Shown here in pieces: positions 1 through 7,576 of a DNA stretch of 64,000 bases (position 1 is its first letter; every line of letters begins with the position of its first letter). Below the pieces are notes generated by a model. That model saw nothing but the letters and a program-made list of their open reading frames with translations, made no database searches and was not told where the DNA came from. Position numbers and translations under genes: made by a program. The stretch is from an uncultured bacterium (GTDB taxonomy: Bacteria; Oederibacteriota; PGYV01; Palsa-1178), in NCBI GenBank assembly GCA_937889595.1, contig CALAOR010000032.1, forward strand, positions 1 through 64,000, read 5' to 3'.

Positions 1-1005
<1,005 letters not shown>

Positions 1006-1016
1006 CTTTTAATAGC

Positions 1017-1056
1017 GGTGCCGGTTGCCCCTAACAGGGCAACCGGTCCACCGCAG
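1017..1056 (+). other. Hairpin in 23S-5S spacer
   Basis: CCGGTTGCCC and GGGCAACCGG form a strong stem around 1022-1048, between the 23S end and the 5S gene. There is no T-tract after it, so it is more likely an rRNA processing stem than a terminator (inference). Confidence 0.5.
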
Positions 1057-1159
1057 TATTGATAAGATGGTAAAATCTTTTCTTCGACAAGTATTGCCTG
1101 CTCATAAACTGTATAAAATAGAGATGAAAAAGTAAGGTCTTTAGTTAGGCCGAAAGATA

Positions 1160-1269
<110 letters not shown>

Positions 1270-1279
<10 letters not shown>

Positions 1280-1371
1280 TAAAAAAATCCCCGGTAGGGA
1301 AACTTACCGGGGATTTTTCATTTTATTTGGCCGCAGAGTTTCCCTACCGGGGATTTTTTTAAGTCCAGCAA
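1270..1371. repeat. 35-bp perfect inverted repeat (5S tail + terminator)
   Basis: Bases 1270-1304 (last ten bases of 5S plus the first arm of the terminator) recur in exact reverse complement at 1337-1371, separated by 32 bases. The second arm therefore reads as a copy of the 5S 3' end and terminator from the opposite strand. It may act as a terminator for transcripts arriving from the right, or be a scar of an inversion. Confidence 0.9.
1287..1320 (+). terminator. rRNA operon terminator
   Basis: CCCCGGTAGGG and the nearly complementary TTACCGGGG form a hairpin followed by ATTTTT, directly after 5S. It is a typical Rho-independent terminator. Confidence 0.85.
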
Positions 1372-1384
1372 GGTTTTGACCTGC

Positions 1385-1412
1385 GTAGGGGCGGACCTAT
1401 GTGTCCGCCCGC
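1385..1412. repeat. REP family 1, single unit
   Basis: GTAGGGGCGGACC, then TATGTGT, then CCGCCCGC: a palindrome-forming unit identical in design to the units inside and after the RAYT gene just downstream. It sits in the spacer between the 5S region and that gene. Confidence 0.85.
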
Positions 1413-1525
1413 TGAGATTTAGATATTGAATTTGTTCTAACCGCAGGGTAGGGCATCAGCCCACCCATCCCCCGAAGGGGCCGCAATTGTCTTAAAATCT
1501 GCATTCCCAACCTACCCCCTATTGT

Positions 1526-1554
1526 TTGACCTTTATCTGTATTTATGTTATATT
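1526..1554 (+). promoter_or_regulatory. Sigma-70-like promoter of the RAYT gene
   Basis: TTGACC and TATATT are separated by 17 bases. The -10 element ends 27 bases before the ATG at 1582, which excludes any start further upstream. Confidence 0.65.
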
Positions 1555-1581
1555 GCCCTAAAATATAGAGGGGGTTTTAAC

Positions 1582-2253
1582 ATGTCCGATGATATAATTC
1601 TGCCTGTCCGTAAATCTCTGCGTTTAAAGCACTACAACTATTCCAATCCTGGTTTATATTTCATCACGCTCTGTGCCCAAAAAAAAGCAAATCTGTTTTG
1701 GAGCCAGCCTTTCAGCGGCATGAACCTAAACTCCGCCGGCACTATGCTCCAGCACTGGCTCGACGAACTGGAAAAAGCCTTCCTGCTGTCTATAAACTGT
1801 TCCACCATAATGCCGAACCACGTACATGTGATAATCCAGTTGTTCGATATTGATTTTGACCGCGTAGGGGCGGACCTGTGTGTCCGCCCGCCGCAGGCCG
1901 TTTCAACCAACGTCGTAATAACACGTAAAAACCCCACAGCGGGCGGACACACAGGTCCGCCCCTACAAGATCCAACAGCCAATGTCCCATCCCCATCCAT
2001 CCCCGCTATCCTACAGTGGTTCAAAACCATGTCCACTAACGCTTACATCCGAGGAGTGAAATCCGCCGCCTACCAGCCCTTCAACGGTTTATTATGGCAG
2101 CGCTCCTTTTACGATCACGTTATAAGATCCGAAAAAAGTCTTGAAAATATCCGCACATATATTATTAACAATCCGCTAAAGTGGGATCAAGACGCAGAAA
2201 ACTCACATGTTAAGCTGGATGTTAAAAAGTATTACGATGATCTGCTCTTGTAG
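1582..2253 (+). CDS. REP-associated tyrosine transposase (RAYT, Y1/HUH family)
   Basis: A 223-residue single-strand DNA transposase of the IS200-like Y1 class that acts on REP palindromes. The HUH metal site appears as NHVHVI at residues 79-84. The likely catalytic Tyr is Tyr177 in LWQRSFYDHVIR, and the family pattern WFKTMSTNAYIRGVK precedes it. The ATG at 1582 is chosen because GAGGGGG lies 6 bases or so upstream and the promoter lies at 1526-1554. Between the HUH motif and the conserved helix, residues about 94-127 are encoded by a head-to-head pair of REP units lying in frame (1864-1966), reading VGADLCVRP at its start. The stop codon TAG is itself part of the next REP unit. Whether the enzyme is still active is unknown. 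Confidence 0.9.
   Translation: MSDDIILPVRKSLRLKHYNYSNPGLYFITLCAQKKANLFWSQPFSGMNLNSAGTMLQHWLDELEKAFLLSINCSTIMPNHVHVIIQLFDIDFDRVGADLCVRPPQAVSTNVVITRKNPTAGGHTGPPLQDPTANVPSPSIPAILQWFKTMSTNAYIRGVKSAAYQPFNGLLWQRSFYDHVIRSEKSLENIRTYIINNPLKWDQDAENSHVKLDVKKYYDDLLL
1864..1966. repeat. REP family 1 pair inside the RAYT gene
   Basis: Two inverted units (1864-1892 and 1939-1966) of the GTAGGGGCGGACC / GGTCCGCCCCTAC type flank about 46 bases. They lie wholly within the transposase reading frame and do not break it. Confidence 0.9.
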
Positions 2254-2370
2254 GGGCGGACCTATGTGTCCGCCCGCCGCAGGACGTTTCGACCGTCCAG
2301 TCATGGTTGATTCCAAACACTGTTTCGCCACAAAACCCAGCAGCGGGCGGACACACAGGTCCGCCCCTAC
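2250..2370. repeat. REP family 1 pair after the RAYT gene
   Basis: Units 2250-2278 and 2343-2370 are inverted to each other, and the inner sequence resembles the inner part of the pair at 1864-1966 (CCGCAGG.CGTTTC). The TAG in GTAGGGG at 2251-2253 is the stop codon of the transposase gene. Confidence 0.9.
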
Positions 2371-2466
2371 GAGTTCCAACACCTAATGTCCGCAATATTT
2401 ATATACCCACACCCACCAAATATGATAAAATATAAAAAATAAAATTCCTAAAAAGGCGGTGTATCA

Positions 2467-3324
2467 ATGAATGACACAGTCAGGGATTTGACTTTATTGC
2501 TTTTGTACCTTACTTCCTGGGATGAGAAGATACCCGGTGGAAGCGTTAAGCGCAGTTGGAAGGGCTATCCCTTCGACGCTCTTAATGAACTGGAAAAGAA
2601 GAGGTATTTAAGCGGGGGAATGAAGTCAAAATCGGTCTATCTTAGCGAAAAGGGAGCTGCGTTTGCCAAAAAACTGGTTTCAAAGTATTACGTAGGCGGC
2701 ATGGAAAAGAAAGTAAAAACGCGGCCTAAGGTTTCGGATAAGGAATCGTATGTATTTGACATTGAGATAATGAATATAGAGCCAAGAATTTGGCGGAGGC
2801 TCGAGATCCCGGCTTCAACTACGCTTGACCAGCTCGCATACATAATCCTCGTCATGTTCGGCTGGGACGGAGGACATCTGCATGAGTTTACCATAGGAAA
2901 AAAGGATTACGGTATGAAAGAAACTGATGAATATGGTACTGACTTGATTGATGAAAAGGATGTAAAACTGTCGGAGTTCGGGCCGGCCGCTCTTAAGAGG
3001 TTCAGGTTTGATTACGATTTTGGCGACGGGTGGCAGCATGATATAAAACTGAAAAGTTCCGGAACGCTAAAAGGTTCCGAACCCTACCCGGTCTGCACGG
3101 GCGGCGCCAGGCACGCCCCGCCCGATGACTGCGGCGCCGAACCGGGCTATTACAAAATTTTGGAAGCCCTAAAAAATAAGGCCGACCCCACAGAAGAGCA
3201 GAAAGAATTGCTTGTCTGGCTCGGGGACAACTATGACCCGGAAGAGTTCAATGTAATGGAGATAAACGCGGAAATAAAGAATCCAAAACGTCTTGTAAAG
3301 TACTTTGAATCCTTGACTGATTAG
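2467..3324 (+). CDS. DUF6429-like / plasmid pRiA4b ORF-3-like protein
   Basis: A 285-residue protein with two parts. Residues 1-75 look like the small domain found at the N-terminus of some relatives (WKGYPFDALNELEKKRYLSG, recalled as DUF6429). From about residue 92 the sequence matches the pRiA4b ORF-3 / IS1096 TnpR-like family: IEPRIWRRLEIPAS, then FGWDGGHLHEF, then FDYDFGDGWQHDI. The family occurs on mobile and chromosomal DNA and has no established biochemical role. The start is supported by AAGGCGG 8 bases upstream. It stands alone between REP elements and the next gene. Confidence 0.8.
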   Translation: MNDTVRDLTLLLLYLTSWDEKIPGGSVKRSWKGYPFDALNELEKKRYLSGGMKSKSVYLSEKGAAFAKKLVSKYYVGGMEKKVKTRPKVSDKESYVFDIEIMNIEPRIWRRLEIPASTTLDQLAYIILVMFGWDGGHLHEFTIGKKDYGMKETDEYGTDLIDEKDVKLSEFGPAALKRFRFDYDFGDGWQHDIKLKSSGTLKGSEPYPVCTGGARHAPPDDCGAEPGYYKILEALKNKADPTEEQKELLVWLGDNYDPEEFNVMEINAEIKNPKRLVKYFESLTD

Positions 3325-3417
3325 GTATTCAGGCCGTGATGTCTGTCTATGTCGGTTGGGAAGGTGGAAAAAAGGTTGTTTTTTTTCACGTTTCTTGACA
3401 AATTATAATTTTGCAAT

Positions 3418-3443
3418 TGAGTGTGTATTTCAATCCACACTCA
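3418..3443. other. Small inverted repeat upstream of the TPR gene
   Basis: GAGTGTG and CACACTC are separated by about ten bases, in the spacer before the gene at 3502. TTGACA lies just upstream (about 3394). It may be an operator or transcript hairpin; there is no direct support for either. Confidence 0.35.
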
Positions 3444-3501
3444 AATACGGCAAAAATACCTGCTTTTTATGTGATGTCAGTGAGCTGATAAAGGAGCATT
3501 T

Positions 3502-4932
3502 ATGGATAGTATAGGCATTTACAGGAAAAAAATGAGGGAATTTGACGACCGCATTAACGCCTTTGTGGATTCAAAACCGGAAATACGCAGCCTGATAGGG
3601 TTGAAAGCAAAAGATTTTGAAAACAGTTTCCTGCCGGCAGACCAGACCGGTATGCTGCTTTTTGACTGGATTACATTTGATTACAGGGATAAATCCGGCC
3701 TTACTGTCCTGGATAAGTTCCTGGAAAACGGCGGGTTTGATTGGGAAGACAAGGCTACATATGCCGGGTTTAAGGACAATAAATTCGGTATATTTCATGT
3801 CAAGGCTGTGAAAACCGGCAAAGAAGCGGTGCTGGCCATGCTGCCACAGGGGAAAGAATACCATGTCTATGATACCACGATGACAAAAGAAGTAAAAAAA
3901 GGCGATGTCATAGTCACCAGGTTCATCGCGTTCAGGGATATTTATATACTATCCGGTCCAGTTTTAACATACCCGGAAACCATGGCTGATACTATGAAGG
4001 TCATATTTGAAGGAAAGGAAAAAACAGCTGCGGATTTCCAGTACACCCCGTTGGATCTCATCGACATGTTTGAAAAGCGCGGGACAAAAAAAGAAAAGAA
4101 AACGGATATATATGAAGCTGCCAAAGAAACGGGAATAAAAAAAGATAAAGTCGACGCACTGATGGAAAAAATCCATCTTGCCGCAAAAGACAGAAGCGTG
4201 GATCCAATGGCGCTTTTTAATGAGTTTATGGACAATGCCGGGAATTTTCACAACGAAACCATTGAAAAGCTTGCAGCAGCGTATTTTGATCGGTGGAACG
4301 CCATAGCCGCGGATAAAGGCGCGGAAAAAGGCCCGCTTGAAACGGCGCTCATAGCCGAGGCCATGAAAGAGGCCATCATAAAGGATGTAAAGCCGCTTGA
4401 AATAGAAGACCCGGTGGAAAGACAGCGGAAAGTCGATGAGTATAAGGAAAAGTGGCTGGTCACCCCGCTTGCCACACTGGAAGGAAGAACGCCTAAAAAG
4501 GCGATACTAAAGGAAAGGGAAAGCCGGGGTGACAGCCAAAAAGAGGTGGCATACTCCATGTTTTTTGACATGCCAAATCCGAAAAAAGCGGAGCAAAAAG
4601 CAGAAAAACTTTACAACGAAGCGCTTGAACTCATGAAAACGGAAAAATATGATGAAGCCATAAGTAAGTACCTGAAATATATCAAACTATACAGCGGCAA
4701 TCACATAGTATGGTATAACATGTCCATGTGTTACATAAAGCAGGGAATAGAATCATCCAGCCTGACGTGCATTAAAAACAGCCTGGACATAAAGCCGGAC
4801 TATGATTTCGCCGCAAAAGGGCTGAACAACCTGATAAACTACGGGAGCAGCGAAATAAGGGCAAAAGCAAAAAGAATGGCTAAAAAGTACGGCATTACAA
4901 TTCACAAATTGGGGATTGTCCCCGGTTTGTGA
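3502..4932 (+). CDS. Uncharacterised protein with C-terminal TPR
   Basis: A 476-residue soluble protein without signal peptide or membrane segment. The N-terminal half contains LLFDWITFDYRDKSGLTVLD, a pattern seen in large proteins that often carry SEC-C or related modules. Around residue 325 the stretch TPLATLEGRTPKKAI is the 'L.G.TP.eA' motif of such proteins. Residues about 358-455 form tetratricopeptide-like helices (AEKLYNEALELMKTEKYDEA). The middle is Lys/Glu-rich. AAGGAG precedes the ATG by 6 bases. I do not recognise a specific family; a protein-interaction role is inferred from the TPR part only. Confidence 0.6.
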   Translation: MDSIGIYRKKMREFDDRINAFVDSKPEIRSLIGLKAKDFENSFLPADQTGMLLFDWITFDYRDKSGLTVLDKFLENGGFDWEDKATYAGFKDNKFGIFHVKAVKTGKEAVLAMLPQGKEYHVYDTTMTKEVKKGDVIVTRFIAFRDIYILSGPVLTYPETMADTMKVIFEGKEKTAADFQYTPLDLIDMFEKRGTKKEKKTDIYEAAKETGIKKDKVDALMEKIHLAAKDRSVDPMALFNEFMDNAGNFHNETIEKLAAAYFDRWNAIAADKGAEKGPLETALIAEAMKEAIIKDVKPLEIEDPVERQRKVDEYKEKWLVTPLATLEGRTPKKAILKERESRGDSQKEVAYSMFFDMPNPKKAEQKAEKLYNEALELMKTEKYDEAISKYLKYIKLYSGNHIVWYNMSMCYIKQGIESSSLTCIKNSLDIKPDYDFAAKGLNNLINYGSSEIRAKAKRMAKKYGITIHKLGIVPGL

Positions 4933-4942
4933 ACAATGCTCT

Positions 4943-5065
4943 TGTATGGGCCGACCTGATTTGTCCGTTTAAGCCTTGGCGGAAGCGGATGTGTCGGCCC
5001 GTCGCCGGCCGTTTCAATCGACGCCGTCATTCCGCCGCAAAACCCAACAGCGGGGACCAATGTGT
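4943..5065. repeat. Degenerate REP family 1 pair
   Basis: CTTGTATGGGCCGACC and the later CAAAACCCAACAGCGGGGACC resemble the intact pair at 2250-2370 in order and spacing but carry many substitutions. It is a decayed copy, ending just before the toxin-antitoxin promoter. Confidence 0.65.
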
Positions 5066-5074
5066 ATAAAAAAC

Positions 5075-5103
5075 TTGACATTATGAACTTTAAAGTTTAT
5101 AGT
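5075..5103 (+). promoter_or_regulatory. Toxin-antitoxin promoter with palindromic operator
   Basis: TTGACA (5075-5080) and TATAGT (5098-5103) have the ideal 17-base spacing. The spacer contains the perfect palindrome AACTTTAAAGTT (5086-5097), extendable to about 20 imperfect bases. Autoregulation by the antitoxin or the toxin-antitoxin complex at this site is typical for such loci and is inferred here. Confidence 0.8.
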
Positions 5104-5139
5104 TGTCTATGTAAAACAACTTATAGAGGGGTGTTTTAG

Positions 5140-5490
5140 GTGGGCGAATATTATTATATGTTTTATACGGAAGGAAACAGGTGTTTTGCCGGGGACTTTA
5201 TCTTTGGTTTGAGTGAAAAAGAGCTGGGGAAGGTTAAGTATTATCTTGAGCTTCTTGAATCCAGAGGGCCTATGCTCAGGGAGCCTTATGCTAAAAAACT
5301 CAACGGCAACATATATGAATTGCGGCCGGGCTTTGGGAAGACCGAAATACGGTTGTTTTATTTTTGGGACGGCAATACCGCGTGGTTCGTGCATGGGATT
5401 ATAAAGAAGACCCAAAAGACGCCTGCGGAGGCGTTGCGGATTTCCGGGGAGCGGATGACAAGGTATTTTAAGGCAAAAGCCGGCAGATAA
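5140..5490 (+). CDS. HigB/Gp49-like toxin (RelE/ParE superfamily)
   Basis: A 116-residue protein of the phage-derived Gp49-like / HigB group, usually mRNA-cleaving toxins. Family features are LLESRGPMLREPYAKKL followed by NIYELRPGFGKTEIRLFYF and then a Lys-rich C-terminus with KKTQKTP. The start is GTG at 5140, preceded by TAGAGGGG. It lies 18 bases ahead of an XRE-type antitoxin gene, the toxin-first order usual for higBA. A second copy of this gene near 10.1 kb has lost most of its length, so this copy is probably the only functional toxin of the two. Confidence 0.85.
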   Translation: MGEYYYMFYTEGNRCFAGDFIFGLSEKELGKVKYYLELLESRGPMLREPYAKKLNGNIYELRPGFGKTEIRLFYFWDGNTAWFVHGIIKKTQKTPAEALRISGERMTRYFKAKAGR

Positions 5491-5508
5491 ATTACAGGAG
5501 GATTAGCA

Positions 5509-5826
5509 ATGAAAAAAACATACGTAGGCAAAGCTGGCAAAGTAAAGGTTTACGGTGCAAACCCCAAGAAATACTTTGATAAACTTATGAAAACCAGCGC
5601 TAATGCGCGCAAAGGTTATGATGAAGAGGTAATGTTTCATCTTGTGGACGGGTTGAACAAAGAGTTGTTAAAAGAACATATAACACCTTACGCCCTGGCG
5701 AAAAAGGCAGGCATAAGGCCGCAGGTCGTAAAAAGGATATTAAACGGCGCCCCTAACGCCGAGGTAAATACCATTTCCAAGATGGGCGAGAGCATGAACC
5801 TGCAATTGTGTTGGCATAAAAAATAG
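5509..5826 (+). CDS. HigA-like XRE antitoxin
   Basis: A 105-residue protein with a C-terminal helix-turn-helix (HITPYALAKKAGIRPQVVKR, residues about 57-76, then ILNG). It follows the toxin gene with an 18-base gap containing AGGAGG. The N-terminal half (KVKVYGANPKKYFDKL) is Lys/Tyr-rich and likely contacts the toxin. A paralogue at 10244-10561 is identical at 96 of 105 positions. It probably neutralises the toxin and represses the promoter at 5075-5103. Confidence 0.85.
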   Translation: MKKTYVGKAGKVKVYGANPKKYFDKLMKTSANARKGYDEEVMFHLVDGLNKELLKEHITPYALAKKAGIRPQVVKRILNGAPNAEVNTISKMGESMNLQLCWHKK

Positions 5827-5960
5827 GGGTAAAAGGGATATAGCAAAATGAGATATTTTTTGTTCGGAGAAAGAAGACGCAGTTTGAGGTCACAAATTGT
5901 GACCCCAATGCAAGTTTTAATATTTCCCGGACTATAATCCATAAGAATTGAGGGCATAAA

Positions 5961-6737
5961 ATGAAAAAGACCGTATATGTTGCCATATTGTTTGTTTTTA
6001 TCTCTATCATGTCCGGCGCGTCTTTTGCCGCTGATTCAGGGGCTCTTTATCAGGTTTCTACGCTTGGGGCTTTGCAGGAAGGGTTTTATGACGGCGTTAT
6101 CTCGCTGGATGTCCTTAAGGACAAGGGGGATTTTGGTATAGGAACCTTTGACTCTCTTGACGGGGAAATGTTACTGCTTGACGGCGTGTTTTATCAGGTA
6201 AGGTCCGACGGGCATGTATATTTGCCTGCCGGGAATACTCTGACGCCTTTTGCCGAAGTCATCTGGTTTAAGGAAGACATGACTTTGCCCATAAGCAGGT
6301 CTTTTACCTATAAGGGGCTTACCGGACTTATAGAAACCGCTTTTCCTTCCAGGAACCTGCCCTATGCGGTGCGTGTTGACGGGGAATTCAGTTATGTGAA
6401 GACCCGCAGCGTTCCTGCGCAGGTAAAACCGTTTTCGAGGCTTGCGGAAGTCGTAAAGACACAGCCGGTTTTTGAAATGAAAAATATAAAGGGAACAATA
6501 ATCGGCTTTTGGCTCCCGCAGTTTTACGGAGGCATCAATATGCCCGGGTTTCACCTGCACTTTATAAGCGCGGATAAAAAATCCGGAGGGCATTTGCTGG
6601 ACTGTTCAATAACTTCGGGCACGGTCCTGGTGGAATACATACATAATACCAGCCTTACCCTGCCTGAAAAATCGGATTTTTTCAAACTGGACCTTGATAA
6701 GACGGATAAAAAAGAACTTGAGAAAATTGAAAAATAG
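5961..6737 (+). CDS. budA: Alpha-acetolactate decarboxylase with signal peptide
   Basis: A 258-residue protein that converts acetolactate to acetoin. The zinc ligands are visible as His198 and His200 (FHLHF) and His211 (GGHLLDC). The GIGTFDSLDGEM segment (59-70) carries the conserved Glu. Residues 1-23 form a typical Sec signal peptide ending in SFAA, so the enzyme is predicted to be exported. Most family members are cytoplasmic, but secreted ones are known in some Bacillales. No acetolactate synthase gene is adjacent. ATAATCC at 5932 may be part of a -10 element. The neighbouring genes give no pathway hint. Confidence 0.88.
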   Translation: MKKTVYVAILFVFISIMSGASFAADSGALYQVSTLGALQEGFYDGVISLDVLKDKGDFGIGTFDSLDGEMLLLDGVFYQVRSDGHVYLPAGNTLTPFAEVIWFKEDMTLPISRSFTYKGLTGLIETAFPSRNLPYAVRVDGEFSYVKTRSVPAQVKPFSRLAEVVKTQPVFEMKNIKGTIIGFWLPQFYGGINMPGFHLHFISADKKSGGHLLDCSITSGTVLVEYIHNTSLTLPEKSDFFKLDLDKTDKKELEKIEK

Positions 6738-7133
6738 GATGAAAAATAAAACAGTCAGCCGGTTACAGATTGTAACCGGCTGAAAATTGCAAGGCGGTCA
6801 GTTAATTATAAATTGTCACTGTGTAAATCGAGATTTTCCCCTCTCCCTCGAAGGGAGAGGGTCAGGGAGATGGTGAAGAAGCGGCGCATAGCAACATTAC
6901 TCTAGACCAGCTTGTAATTTAAGCTAACGCTATATTTAATTGGGTTTTGCCGCTACGCCACCCCCATCCAGACCTTCTACCCCTCAAGGGGGTACTGTAA
7001 GGAGCCCCTTCGAGGGGGAAGGGGAAAGTGTTATAACTACAATAGTCTACAATGATATCTAGATTGTATTTTTTTGATAACCCCATAATCATATGATATA
7101 ATCACATCAAATAGTATTATCAGGAGGTTTAAC
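6738..7133. other. Intergenic region with hairpin repeats
   Basis: A 395-base stretch without a gene. It contains a stem at 6757-6783 (CAGCCGGTTACA / TGTAACCGGCTG), lacking a T-tract downstream, so possibly a weak terminator. Two purine/pyrimidine palindromic segments follow: CCCTCTCCCTCGAAGGGAGAGGG at about 6839-6861 and a CCCCTTCGAGGGGG unit near 7004-7020. These look like remnants of another dispersed REP-like repeat. The right end holds the promoter of the next gene. Confidence 0.55.
7094..7102 (+). promoter_or_regulatory. Extended -10 promoter of the RHH gene
   Basis: TGATATAAT matches the extended -10 consensus (TGnTATAAT), 32 bases before the ATG and upstream of a strong CAGGAGG ribosome binding site. 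Confidence 0.5.
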
Positions 7134-7397
7134 ATGAGGCACACACAGGCAATAAGCGTAACGATACCCGTGGAACTCGCCGAGCATATGAACAGGCTGC
7201 AAAAAACCAAGATGAAGAATTACAGCTCGATCGTTACTGAGGCTTTGAGCGATTATCTGGTGAAGGCAGAGTATGGGGCACAGGTAAATAAAATGTCCCA
7301 ATCGGCTTTGAAGGCGGGCATAATATCCGAGGAAGATATTGACAAAGCCGTCCATGAGGTGAAACACAGTGCGCACGATAAAAAAAATAACTGTTGA
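7134..7397 (+). CDS. Ribbon-helix-helix (CopG-like) antitoxin
   Basis: An 87-residue protein starting with the beta-strand ISVTIPVELAEHMNRL and the helix YSSIVTEALSDYLVK, the typical RHH DNA-binding fold (residues 7-47). The C-terminal part (SEEDIDKAVHEVKHS) is an amphipathic helix such as binds a partner toxin. AGGAGG lies 8 bases before ATG. Its 3' end overlaps the first codons of a PIN-type toxin gene that is broken by a stop after 15 codons. It is therefore probably an orphan antitoxin now. Confidence 0.8.
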   Translation: MRHTQAISVTIPVELAEHMNRLQKTKMKNYSSIVTEALSDYLVKAEYGAQVNKMSQSALKAGIISEEDIDKAVHEVKHSAHDKKNNC

Positions 7398-7416
7398 TTC
7401 CTATATCCTGATATAG
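7369..7416 (+). pseudogene. Remnant of a PIN-domain toxin
   Basis: GTG at 7369, overlapping the antitoxin gene in another frame, starts RTIKKITVDSYILI and hits TAG at 7414. This matches the usual beginning of antitoxin-linked PIN toxins (R.IKKVTVDTNILISAF). Reading on past the stop gives FFAGWQKTSRK, which also fits the family, then TAA about 65 bases later. No further toxin sequence is present, so the gene is both mutated and truncated. Confidence 0.6.
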
Positions 7417-7576
7417 TTTTTCGCGGGCTGGCAGAAAACATCCCGTAAAACCTACGGAATAAAAACATTTTCCTTGATTTAAACATCATTTTAGGTAAAA
7501 TCAGTGTTGAAAAACAGGCTGGTTGGTTTTGATAACGGATATCAGATATAAACTCTAAAACTCAGGGGTGACAAAA

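Noticed and set aside
1385-2370. REP units considered as a CRISPR array
   Set aside because: Units alternate in orientation and spacing is irregular, so they are REP pairs.
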